A DNA stretch of 64,000 bases, taken from the NCBI GenBank assembly GCA_947446925.1, contig CANFHU010000005.1, forward strand, positions 1-64,000, given 5' to 3'. The position numbers and the translations under genes are program-made. Under the pieces are notes generated by a model that had not been told where the DNA came from, did no database searches, and was given only the letters and a program-made list of their open reading frames with translations. How positions within the stretch are numbered: position 1 is the stretch's first letter; each line of letters starts with the position of its first letter. Shown here in pieces: positions 25,738 through 36,300 of this stretch. Source of the stretch: Flavobacteriia bacterium (GTDB lineage: Bacteria; Bacteroidota; Bacteroidia; Flavobacteriales_D; Crocinitomicaceae).

Positions 25738-26835
25738 TTAATCAATTAGGAGGTAATTACCTTTTAAATTCATTATATTCAAAGGATTATAATCAACACT
25801 AATTATTTTAGTTTTATCTTTTTGTTTGATGATTTTTTCCGCTTTAATTTCTTTGCTTAACTTAAACGTCAACGAATGAATAGCAGGTTTTATCTCGGTC
25901 GTTTTTTCTCCGTCAAGTTGAACATAAATTTCTCGTTCATCTGTCGAGAAATTGTCGGGGAAGAAATGAAAACATACTTCTTGTGGAGATTCCACGGTGT
26001 ATTTTTTTAACAATTCATTATTTATTAATAAGGGTTCTTGGTTTTGTTCATTCAACCATTCATTCCATTTTTTAAGCATATAATGAAGAGATGCGCGAGC
26101 TAACTGGTCTTCTTGGTAACTTCCTCCTATGTCTGAATGAACACCAGGGAACCATACTTCATGTGTTACTCCTTCTTTGTGATTCATTAGGGAAGGTGTA
26201 AATATTTTGCGTGACTCGTCAATAGCAAGTAGATGAACAGCACGTTGAATATTTGGTGATATATGGTTGTTTGTGAATAAATCACCTGTTTTTTCAAACA
26301 ATAAACGTCCAAGATTATTTACTACACCGAATGCACTTACAGTATCCCAAACACCTAAAAAAGAAATGTCAATATGCTTGATTTTACCAATCGGTGTATA
26401 TTTTGAAACATTATTTTTGTTGTCATATTCCACAGTTATTTTTTCTGGAATACCCTCACGGTAAATTTTACTAGCTAACATACGCGCTCCAGCAGATCCT
26501 CTACTAAAACCAAATATTTTGATGATATCTCCAGGTTTCCATGTATCAACCAATTGAATATAAGCATTATCAATTATTTGTTTGACGCCATCTCCAGATG
26601 TACCTCCCCAGACTTTTTCGAACCAGTTGTTATCATCGTCATTTCCAACACCTCGATGATACTGAACTACTTGTTTTTCTTGGTCATTTATCAAAATTCG
26701 AGACAAATGAACGATGTTTGTTACCAAACCGTCGTTGTTTAATCCATTTTCATCATTCCAAGTTCCGTCTAGAAGGATGATTATTTTGCGAGGGGAAGGG
26801 GTGAGGGTGAAGTTATGACTTATTGTTTTTTGCAT
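25738..26835 (-). CDS. DUF2235 alpha/beta hydrolase
   Basis: 365 residues. The family starts with 'IIILLDGTWNDENG' (oxyanion and Asp region, about 18-31) and has the nucleophile elbow 'FGFSRGSAGARMLA' with Ser111. Later motifs are 'FLGVWDTVSAFG' and 'FPGVHSDIGGSY' (catalytic His). DUF2235 proteins are fungal/bacterial lipase-like hydrolases and include type VI secretion phospholipase effectors (Tle1-like). No T6SS genes are visible here and there is no signal peptide, so the substrate is open. It follows the FRG gene by 14 bases and precedes the regulator by 9. Confidence 0.85.
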   Translation of the reverse strand: MQKTISHNFTLTPSPRKIIILLDGTWNDENGLNNDGLVTNIVHLSRILINDQEKQVVQYHRGVGNDDDNNWFEKVWGGTSGDGVKQIIDNAYIQLVDTWKPGDIIKIFGFSRGSAGARMLASKIYREGIPEKITVEYDNKNNVSKYTPIGKIKHIDISFLGVWDTVSAFGVVNNLGRLLFEKTGDLFTNNHISPNIQRAVHLLAIDESRKIFTPSLMNHKEGVTHEVWFPGVHSDIGGSYQEDQLARASLHYMLKKWNEWLNEQNQEPLLINNELLKKYTVESPQEVCFHFFPDNFSTDEREIYVQLDGEKTTEIKPAIHSLTFKLSKEIKAEKIIKQKDKTKIISVDYNPLNIMNLKGNYLLID

Positions 26836-26849
26836 TTTTGTTTAAAAAA

Positions 26850-28418
26850 TTAATCCTTTAATATTTTATTTTTTATGTATTCTGAAGAATTCATTATTTC
26901 AGGAAATAATGTTCCTTTATTTATGCTTAAAACATCTAGTTCATCTCGAATCTCTTTGAATGAATTATTCCCCTTTAAAGTATTTTTATTTGATATAATT
27001 AATCGTTTTCGATTGTTGTTTTCATCTTTTAAATGAAATTTAATTTCAGCAGGTTTACTAGGGTCATTCTCATTTAAACCAACTATAATAAATGCACCAT
27101 CTTGTTTTTTTATGCGCTCATTATCAAGTTTTGGTTTAACTACACCACTAGAAATCATATCAGTTGGTTTTATACAATTTTGGAAGTATGGCTTCTCATT
27201 TTTTATATTGTGAATTAAATATGATATACCTTCACTTTTATTGAAATCATTAATAATATTTTTTTGATTTGATTCATGAATCTCATTATTATATAGATCA
27301 ACAAACTGTTTTAATTGTGGAAATATTTTTTCTCTTTGAGCTAGATTTGATAATACAGATACATAATCGCTGTCATAATATTTAATTTCTTCTTTTTTTA
27401 CTGAATAAATTAGTACTTCACTAGGAATATTATCATGTTTTTCATTTTCACATGCAAAATATAATGCAATTAGCGGGTTAGATGTTATGTCAAGTAGTCT
27501 AGTTGGTAAACCATAGTGCTGCATTTTTGTTAATTTTTCAAAAGTTGATTTGCGTCCAATGAATTCTGTTGGGTTTTTTAATATAATTTCTTTGAAAATC
27601 AAGTGTTCGTTTGATGGTCCTTTAGAGTACCTATAAATGCTAGGTATATCTATCCTTTTGTAATTACTATGTCCTCTAAAAAAGTATACATTTTCTTCAT
27701 TTTTCACACAAAGTTTTTTTATAGAATACAAATAATTAGATAAATTACTTACAATTTCTACGCAATTTTTATCGTAAATAAAATTCTCACCATATACATA
27801 ATTTTTATTAAGTCTATTAATTATTAATCTACTTATTAATTTAATCCTATTCTCAAAATTATTTTCATAATCATTTCCTATATTTTTAATAAAAAAATCT
27901 TCAATGTTGATTGAAATGTTTTTTGATTCATTTATATTTTTTCTTTCGGAAAAATTTCTATTATTTTTAAATCCTCGATGTATATAATAATTAATTATAT
28001 GGTTTTCATAGGTTTCCGAATCTGAATTATTTATAATATTATAGTGACGAAATATATTATCCGTATTGATTTTATCAAAATAATAATATCCATTTACTAT
28101 TATTTGATTATCAATAAATTTGATGAAATTTTTTGAAATTGCTTCTTGATTAATTATTGGTTTGAATTTTATATTATAAAACCTCCATCTATGATTTTGA
28201 TTTTCTCTATATAAATATGGAATCTTATAGAGCTCATTTTTTGACTCTAATGTTTTTAAATAAGCAATTAATGATTTTTTAGTCTTAAATAAATAATCTT
28301 CTCCCAATTGAATAATTAGTTTTTCAAATACATCTGAAACTAAAACATTTTCTTTATCTTCTAAAACTTTATAAATCGCCTTATTAAGCCTAGAAATTTC
28401 ATAATTATTTAATTCCAT
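26850..28418 (-). CDS. FRG-domain protein
   Basis: 522 residues. The FRG domain spans roughly 240-460: 'VYFFRGHSNYKRIDIPSIYR' is the name-giving motif, followed by 'LTKMQHYGLPTRLLDIT' and 'NPLIALYFACEN'. The N-terminal 230 residues are Asn-rich and helical, without recognised domains. FRG domains are widespread in phage-encoded and defence-associated proteins, and the biochemical activity is not settled. It follows the small HNH gene by only three bases, so the two are coupled and probably act together. The extreme Asn/Lys/Ile bias indicates an AT-rich donor. Confidence 0.8.
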   Translation of the reverse strand: MELNNYEISRLNKAIYKVLEDKENVLVSDVFEKLIIQLGEDYLFKTKKSLIAYLKTLESKNELYKIPYLYRENQNHRWRFYNIKFKPIINQEAISKNFIKFIDNQIIVNGYYYFDKINTDNIFRHYNIINNSDSETYENHIINYYIHRGFKNNRNFSERKNINESKNISINIEDFFIKNIGNDYENNFENRIKLISRLIINRLNKNYVYGENFIYDKNCVEIVSNLSNYLYSIKKLCVKNEENVYFFRGHSNYKRIDIPSIYRYSKGPSNEHLIFKEIILKNPTEFIGRKSTFEKLTKMQHYGLPTRLLDITSNPLIALYFACENEKHDNIPSEVLIYSVKKEEIKYYDSDYVSVLSNLAQREKIFPQLKQFVDLYNNEIHESNQKNIINDFNKSEGISYLIHNIKNEKPYFQNCIKPTDMISSGVVKPKLDNERIKKQDGAFIIVGLNENDPSKPAEIKFHLKDENNNRKRLIISNKNTLKGNNSFKEIRDELDVLSINKGTLFPEIMNSSEYIKNKILKD

Positions 28419-28421
28419 AAT

Positions 28422-28724
28422 CTATTCACCACATTTCCAATTCAATAAATCACTTTTTGCTAGATTATTCTTCCAATTTATAGGTTGAAGATTGTCTAAC
28501 TCATCTCCACCATCATTAGAGATAGGATTTATATGATCTATTTCCCATCCAAAATCAGAATTTCTATCGCCATGTTTGGAGAATTCAATTGTATATCCGC
28601 ATTTATCCATTCTATATTTACTTGGTTCTTGTCCAATAATTGTTTGTGCTTTACTCCAAACAAGAATAATAGTTAACTGACTCCAACTTCCACCAATTTT
28701 TGTTGTATTTGGTTTTCTACTCAT
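28422..28724 (-). CDS. Small HNH nuclease
   Basis: 100 residues, essentially one HNH domain: 'GWEIDHINPISNDGGDELDN' carries the Asp-His pair and acidic residues, then 'LQPINWKNNLAKSD' gives the Asn and a Lys in place of the last His. There are no zinc-binding Cys pairs, as in the compact HNH class. It starts the run HNH-FRG-DUF2235-regulator, with gaps of 3, 14 and 9 bases, so it is likely the promoter-proximal gene. Confidence 0.8.
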   Translation of the reverse strand: MSRKPNTTKIGGSWSQLTIILVWSKAQTIIGQEPSKYRMDKCGYTIEFSKHGDRNSDFGWEIDHINPISNDGGDELDNLQPINWKNNLAKSDLLNWKCGE

Positions 28725-28784
28725 ATTTTAGTTATTAATTTCCTTTACTTTATCTAAATAGTTTTTTAAACTATAATATATCCT

Positions 28785-28802
28785 CACTTCGACATGCTCA
28801 GT
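28785..28802. repeat. Bacteroidota-type short interspersed repeat
   Basis: CACTTCGACATGCTCAGT, related to TTTCGACAAGCTCAGGGT at 49.86, 50.0 and 50.1 kb. The remainder of the 28,725-28,918 gap holds nothing recognisable. Confidence 0.6.
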
Positions 28803-28918
28803 CTAAACATCGAGTGAAACTTAAAATATCTTCAAATTTGAAAATTGCTATCTAGCATTTAAAACTATTAGTTGTTATTTTATTTCTTTTCGCCAATAAT
28901 TGATAACTTTTTATGAAA

Positions 28919-30109
28919 TCATTTTTTTCCTTTCGCTACAGCGACAGTACCAGGCTTTGTTCCCGAACCTCTTATGGATACTATTTTATTAAGTAAATCG
29001 AACCAAAATGGTGCTCCGAACGAAATAGCCAATGCGGTGAGTAGGAAACCTAATATTGTTCTAAAGTTGAATTTTGAACTCACATATTTTATTTTATCCC
29101 AATTGGTTTGTATTGGCTCTTTCCTTAAAACACGTGGTACCTCACATTTTTCATGATTTTTGATCGTTTTATTACATAAAATATCTACAGTATCAGGGTA
29201 GTGCCAGCCTAAACCAATTATCTGATTTGCGGTACTAACATCGGTTTTCACCAAAGAATCTGCTCTCAAAAAAAATGTTTGCGCAATGGAATCATGTTCT
29301 TCCGATAAATGTCCTAATGAATCTTTATGTGTATTTACATATTGAACACTTAATTCTGTCATTTTTTTCGCGGCATCTTTGTCTTTTGAAAGCTGTTTGA
29401 CAATTTTAATCGTATCTACATTAAAAACGACAGCTATCGTAAATCCAATCAACAACGTAATAATTTGACTTTGTTTTTTGTACCAACCTGAAGCACGATT
29501 CATGGTTTCTTCAAACCAACCTTCTAACTTTTTGTGAAATTTTTCTAATTCGTAATTTGAATTATCAATCATGGTTAGAAATAAAGTCCGTGTTTCATTA
29601 ATTTGTTCAAGATTTTCTATCCCTCGTTTAATGTATTGAATTTTTTGTGCTTCATTTAATCCTTCAATACATGTCTTTTCCTCAGGACTTTTACCTTTTT
29701 CAAATAAAATTTTTAATACCGCTTTTGCAAAAAAATCAGAACTTATGTAAGAAGGACGCTTAGTTAGTTTATGTTCCCCTAAATATTTTATAAGTGGTTC
29801 GTTATAAAATAATTCGACAAAATTCATATCTTTTATTTCTTTTGTTTTTGGACGTGTAAATCTGAAATAGCGAATTACATTCCTAATTCCAAAAACAATG
29901 GATTTTAGTAAGTCAAATAATACTGTCCAAAAGGTATGTTCTGTATGAATTCCATCATCCAACATTCGTTTGATAGCGTGCTCCAATTTTTTGCCTCGTA
30001 AATTTAGATTAGCGGCGATACCTTCGTTAATTGTAGTTGCTAAAAGACTGTAGATTAAAAAAATAAATACGAGTCCAATAACAACATCTAATGCTATATT
30101 ATCTATCAT
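28919..30109 (-). CDS. Membrane protein, unknown
   Basis: 396 residues. It starts with a hydrophobic span ('VVIGLVFIFLIYSLLATTI') and a juxtamembrane 'NLRGKKLEHAIKRML'. A second span lies near 215 ('IITLLIGFTIAVVFNV') and a third near 355 ('ILGFLLTALAISFGAPFWF'). A mostly helical soluble part sits between spans one and two, and a 110-residue part, probably on the other side of the membrane, lies between spans two and three. I have no family name. It lies alone behind array 2, which starts 75 bases upstream of its ATG. Confidence 0.75.
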   Translation of the reverse strand: MIDNIALDVVIGLVFIFLIYSLLATTINEGIAANLNLRGKKLEHAIKRMLDDGIHTEHTFWTVLFDLLKSIVFGIRNVIRYFRFTRPKTKEIKDMNFVELFYNEPLIKYLGEHKLTKRPSYISSDFFAKAVLKILFEKGKSPEEKTCIEGLNEAQKIQYIKRGIENLEQINETRTLFLTMIDNSNYELEKFHKKLEGWFEETMNRASGWYKKQSQIITLLIGFTIAVVFNVDTIKIVKQLSKDKDAAKKMTELSVQYVNTHKDSLGHLSEEHDSIAQTFFLRADSLVKTDVSTANQIIGLGWHYPDTVDILCNKTIKNHEKCEVPRVLRKEPIQTNWDKIKYVSSKFNFRTILGFLLTALAISFGAPFWFDLLNKIVSIRGSGTKPGTVAVAKGKK

Positions 30110-30183
30110 TTTAAAATTCTTTAAAAAGTGAACTTTATAAATCTATGTATTTGTTTGTAGGAATTTATACTCACTATGTTAAA

Positions 30184-30296
30184 ACACGTGTGAATACGCA
30201 ATAAAATACGTGTACACACGTATTGTTACACGTGTATATACACGTTATTAGTACGTGTAAATACACGTTATATATGCGTGTGATTAATACGTGTAT
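30184..30296. promoter_or_regulatory. RCGTGT/ACACGY array 2
   Basis: Units include ATACGTGT-AC-ACACGTAT, ACACGTGTATATACACGT and ACGTGTA-AA-TACACGT: perfect arms with 2-base centres, about 18 bases long, separated by 5-15 bases. The array lies upstream of the membrane-protein start at 30109. Confidence 0.65.
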
Positions 30297-30321
30297 GGCT
30301 AATTTAACATTAGCCATACAC
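30291..30321. terminator. Terminator of the giant-gene operon
   Basis: GTGTATGGCTAAT and ATTAGCCATACAC are perfect 13-bp arms around TTAAC, just beyond the stop of the 2,113-residue gene (30329). Confidence 0.75.
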
Positions 30322-30328
30322 TTTTCTA

Positions 30329-33300
30329 TTAATTTAATTCTGGTTTAAAAGGGGTTGTACTACCAAATGGAAGATTGTTCTCCTTAAATGTTTTGAACGC
30401 ATTAGCTGCCAACCTTATATTCTTTGTAGTAACTTCCTTTCTGGTATATCCTTCACCATTCCACACCTTGTACGTAAACGTAAAACGCATCTCAAACGGT
30501 GGGTTTGGGTGGGTGTAGTAGACTTTTGCATCCAGTATCATTCCTGTTTTTCGCATCACAAATACTTGGGATAGATCCTTCGACCAAAGGAAGTTGAAGT
30601 CCGTCTGTCCCACGATTTTCAAGGTATCTTGTATTTGGTCGATGGTCCCTGCTTCGCTACCTCTTGGTAGTTTCGGATCGTTAAAGGGCTCTGGATTTCT
30701 GATCCATATTCCGAGGATGTTTTTCTGCGCATCTCTGACAATGTTAAACTCGGTACTGATTGCAGTCTCTAGTGGTGCAAAACCAAGCGCTCCATATACT
30801 AACTGCTCAAAAGCATCTGCATACTTTTCTGTTATTGCTTGGTAAGTAGCATCTCCAGTTGCACTTTGACGTGCACTGATTTTGTGTGCTAACGCTACGC
30901 GTGCACTGTCTGCACTTTGTGGTAAGTCTAATTGGAAGATGGCTTCTTTTTGATTTAGGTCCTTGTCCTCGAGTAGGTAACTGTTGATTTGTTCCTCGAA
31001 GGTACCGTAACGAGAAGTCTGAAAACCATAACGATGTACTTCTTCCACTTGGTCTTTGTATACGTTGTTAAACATGGCTGTATACATTTTGAGTGGTTTT
31101 AAGTAACGAGGGATAATCGTTGTTTTTAAACGCGCAGGTTGTATCGGTACACCACCTGTTTGTATACAGGTTGTTCCCGTGAATGCAGGATCCTGGAATA
31201 TCGGATTTGCTAAGTTATTTACAGTATCCACCGAGTTGTAGATGTATTTAGTACCATCTTTTTCCCATTGTACACCATCCACATACGGAAGCATGACTGC
31301 AGGGTCCGTTGTTTGGATGATTTCTGGTGTTGGAGGGTTAATGAAAGCTACATCTTCTACCGGATCTTTCACCAGTACTTGTAAACTTCCTTTTTGAGCA
31401 GGATATCCCGCAAAGGCTGGCCAGTCATTAAAGAAGTGATATACATAACGCGCGTTATAATACAGATACAGTGTAGGTTCTTTGTAGAACAACGGTTTAG
31501 CATTGACAATGTTTCCATCCGCATTCGGGTAGGATTTTCCGTAATCAATGTAGGTTTTCAAGGAAGTTAATTGCTTGCGTTCAGCGAGTAAGTTTAAGCG
31601 TTGACGGTATTTGAAGGTTCCTTTTTGTAAGGTAATTTCATTTCCATTTTCATCCTTGTCTTTTAGTTCGTTAGCAGTAGGTTGTATGTACCTTGTTTCC
31701 ACCAACTCATTTTTATGCCAGTAACCTAATGGACCAGCTGTTTGGAAGGCATAGTATACCTTTACTTCACTTTTTTGGTTATTTACCGTATCACTGATGG
31801 TAAGTTCCATGTAGTATTTAGAGTCTGGTCTCCAAATCGGGCTTAAGGTATGCTCTAAGCCTTTGACCATTGCTTCATACTGCTCTTGAATGGCTTCTTG
31901 TGGCGTGATGGTTTGGTTGAAGGCATGCTCTTGCTTGGTTAACCAACATACTTGGTGTACATACGTACCACAATGCCCATATCCATCTGGACGAATGTAT
32001 CCGATGCCTGTATGCGCAGCAATGTATTCGTTCAGTTCTGACAGTGTTTTTTGGTATTTCGCCAGCTCCGCTTCTTTTCCTAAAATGCTTACACGGATGG
32101 TTTCACATTCTTTTTTAGCTTCCTGGATGTAGTGTTTTAAATCACGACATACCTTTTTAAGGTCGATGTAATACTGGATGCTTGCTAAATGAATGTCATC
32201 TATAAATTTCTTTACATCGGCCATAAAGGTATCGTATGCAGCATCACTCGCACCGTTTGGTGGAGGAAGTAAACTCATCTCCCGTAAACACGACAGAGCA
32301 GTAGGAGGGAGCTTGTAGTCACAGAGTTCCTTAAAGCAGGTATTAAACTTATCTTCTAAGGCTTTGTGTGTGGTTTTACAGTTGGTGTATTCGGTGTTCA
32401 GAGCAGCGATTGCACTGGTAGCCTCCGCTATCAATACGTTAGTCTCGGTAACCTTGTTTGTAATCACCGCATCGATTGCTTGTCCTGTCAATAAATCACT
32501 TGGAGCATCGATACAGGATACTTGTAACTCGGCATTGATTTGTTCAAGCTTGGTTGCAATCAAGGCACGTTTTTCCTCTTTTTGTAGTGTTGTAAAATCA
32601 CCTTCATTGATTTCTCTACGCAACGTCTCCACTTGATTCTGTAAGGTAGTAACAAGTACTTGATTGGCCTGAGTACGTTCAATGTGTATGCGTGTGATTT
32701 CTTGGTTTGTTGTTGGGTTGTAATAGATGGTATTAATCAACTTCATACGCTCGATGTGTCTGTGTTCGACAAGTTCATCTACGTTATAGAAGCTAACTTC
32801 TATTCCTGAAGCATAGGTAAACAAACGCAGTTCAGCATAACTTACAGGTGCTTTGAATTGGATTTCAAAGACACCTTCTTTGAAGGTAAGCGATTTAGAA
32901 AGGTTAAATACATTCGAAAACGCAATTACTTTCGCTTCGTTTTGACTATAAAACACCACCCCATCTTTTTCTACATAATGTTGGTAGGTTGTATCTGTCG
33001 CTACATTTTCCCATCCCAAACAATGCTTGGAGATTGTTCTAGTTTGACAGAATAAATTTCCTGGAGTAAGTCCAAATTTCTCTGGAACAAAGCTACCTGG
33101 TAATCCTTTATCGGTAAAGGAGAAAGGCGTTTGAGAAAGTACCCTAAAGTTGTCTAAAGCACTTCCTTTTAGCTGCCAATATCCGAGTTTGTAATTTGTT
33201 TTTTGTGGAGTATATATCGCTAATGCCTCAGGTGTAGCCATGGCTTTGTAAGGATCGTATACATCCCAACCTCCCAATTTATTTAGGATTTTAACTTGAA

Positions 33301-36300
33301 TAGATTCTACACCGTATTGGTGTTTTTCTTCAAAGTTTACTGGTTTTGGAGGTAGGGTTTCTGTGTAATCCGCCGTTTGTGCTTCTTTTAGACGACCAAT
33401 CACGGCATCAAAATCAGCAGAAGGCAACATTCCTTTTTGGAACTGCACATCGATGAAACTGTCTAGTGGTATGATGGCCTCGTCTAGGTTGTCTTCAAGA
33501 GTAGGTTCTCTTAATAAAACAACCAATGGGAAGATTTCATTGGATTGAATGTTCACCGCTTTGGCAACTTCGCCAAGAGCTCGCAACGTTTCTGCACCTT
33601 TATCCACTGGTAATGGGTAGATGGGGTCAGCAACTGGTCGCGCTGCTTTCTCCCATTTAAATTCAACAGTAAAGCATGCATCAAAGTGTTTCCAAAGGAT
33701 TTTCACCCCAACACACAGTTCTGCGCTACCTGCAATGTAGAATGGTTTTGGAGCCTCAACAGCTAGGGTAGTGTCTAAGGATAGGTGGAATCCACATCCC
33801 CAGATGCTTATTGCACAACTACCACCTACTTTTGCATACGCACCAATCTGTGCATGTAGGAAACTAATGTGTCCACCTACTTCAATATACACATGGGTTT
33901 TTGTTTTGAGTTTACCTTTGAGGTATTCTTTATCAAATCCCCAATCGATGCGTGCCATGGTGTCTATCCCTGCACGGTTAATCATCAGGTAGGTTTTAGC
34001 GGTAAACAAACTCAGAACACCTGCAGTGATGGGTTTATCTTTTGTACCAAAATTCAAATACCACGCACTTGGGTTATCAAAGAAGTACCCTGCTTGCATT
34101 TCTGCTTGGATGTCTATAAGTAAACCTTTCACACCGAGTTGGAAGTTTGCTCCAAATCCTGTTTCTAGGGATTTATGTGGCTCGAAGGCAACATAAGCAA
34201 AGTATGGAGCATCCCCATTATCTAATCCAAGACGAGGTCCAAGGATGTTTGCTTTCCCTTCTAGATATACTAAACTAGGGAGAGACAACAACAAAAACAA
34301 CTTCATGGAGAAAGGTTCTCCATCCTTCATGGTGGTAGCTAGGGTAATACCTGCACCGACCGAGAAAGGATTTTGTGATTTATCTGTTTGAAGCGGTTTT
34401 CTGAATTTATTAATGTTTACTCCTTCAGAAACAGGAGGAGTTGCGTTTTTGTACTTATAGTAATCAAACCAAGAATTGTTTTCTGTAAATCCTGGGATGG
34501 CAGTTTTACTCGCTACATAGCGTTGACCAACAAGACCTCTGAATCCATAGATACCAAGACCTGTTGCTGCCAAAGGAATAGAAATTGGGAAGTCAAACTG
34601 TGCATCCACCATCCATGCTGGAAACTTGGTATCTAGCTTCATGTCAACAGCCCCAGAAATACCTACTTGTGGAAGAGTTAAATCTACCCCTCCAGCATAT
34701 TCCTGTTTTTGTACCGATAGCCAACCTTTGATGAGTGCTGTTGCATCCTTGGGTTTGGATTTTCCAGGGATAATCAAATCGATGGCCATGCTTTCCATGC
34801 TGATGTAGGAGTCATGGGCTTTCCCTGGTCCATCATCGATGGTGTAGTGGTATTTAATCCCTTTTCCTTTCACATCTACACCACCTGGGTTGACATTTAC
34901 GCCACCATCAAAGCCCCAGAAATTGTATTTTCGGTCACCTTCTTGGTGTGAACCAAAGTATATACCCGTAATACTAATGGTGGTAGGTCCCATTTTAACC
35001 GTAAGTGATTTGGGTAGGGGAATAGCTCCTCCTTCAAGTTCGATGTGACCGTCTTCCCAAATTGTAAGTTTATTAAGTTTAATTGGTTTCTCGATACTTA
35101 ATATATCATGGACGGGAGTACCTTCAGGGAAAATTAATTCGCCACTAGTACTTAAGAAATATTTATGATTGTCACGTCCAACGTTGATGTCGAAACATTT
35201 AAAGTGAAAGTTTTTACCGAATTTGAAAAGATGACCTTGTTTTACAGCAGCGCTAATACTAAAATCGCCATCTTCTTGGATGTCAATAGTTACGTCAATC
35301 TCTTCTACAATGCCATGTTCATCTTTGATAGCAGGAATTCGTAGTTTACCCGAAATTTCAGAAGCTGTTATATGATTTTGGTGAAAAGTAATGGAGAAAC
35401 CAGTTAATGATACTTCCAACCCTGAACCAAATTTACAAGCAATCACCGGAGCAGTATTTACTCCATTTTTAGCACGCATCCCGATAGTACCTGATATTCC
35501 TCCTGTACCTACAAGTAAATTATTCACATACAATTCAGCTGTTGAACCAGCTTCGTTGTGCCCCCAATCAGCTGGAAAACCAATGCTCCCATCTTTCACA
35601 TACACACCGACAAAGTCAACAGGTCGACCATCCGCATCTGCTTCAGGAATGTTTGAAGTGCGACTTAAGTCGAGCTTCATATCGTGGATTTCAAGCGAAA
35701 ATTGTGTATTTGCAATAAATGACTTTTGAAAATCGAATGAATTTTCGCCTACAAATGTAAACCCATTTTCAGAATCGAATTGAAGGGATCCAACATGAAA
35801 AATCAACAACGTTTTATATTCTTCCGGTAAAGCAGTACCTAATGTTTGTGCAGGAACAGTATTTACAGTAGAGGTGGCTATTGGTTGAAATACAGAACGT
35901 GGGAACTCAATAGCGAGATTAATGTCGTTGATGGAAAGGTTGAATTGTGGAATAAACAGATTCTTGAAAATTTGTTCAAAGTCAATATTCTCTAAAGAAT
36001 TATGAAAAAGGAGTTTAATATTTGATATAAACTCATCCGTCGATCCAACATTAAGATAATCTTCAAAAATAACCGTTGGTAGCTCAAAGCCTTTTTGACT
36101 AATCTGCAGAATAACATCAATAACATCTTCGCTTACCTGACCACTATTAAGTTGAATATTATCATTGAGACCTCTACCTACATTATAAAGTGAAATAAAA
36201 TTTTCAAGAGGATTTGGATCATCCTCTGTTACATTGATAAATAACCCAAGAAATTCCAGAAACAAATCGATCGTTGATAAATCCACGATTTCCAAAATCA

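Noticed and set aside
34388-35729. Several plus-strand frames of 80-112 codons opposite the giant gene
   Set aside because: They lie antisense to a long gene with consistent protein-like sequence; no start context or domains.
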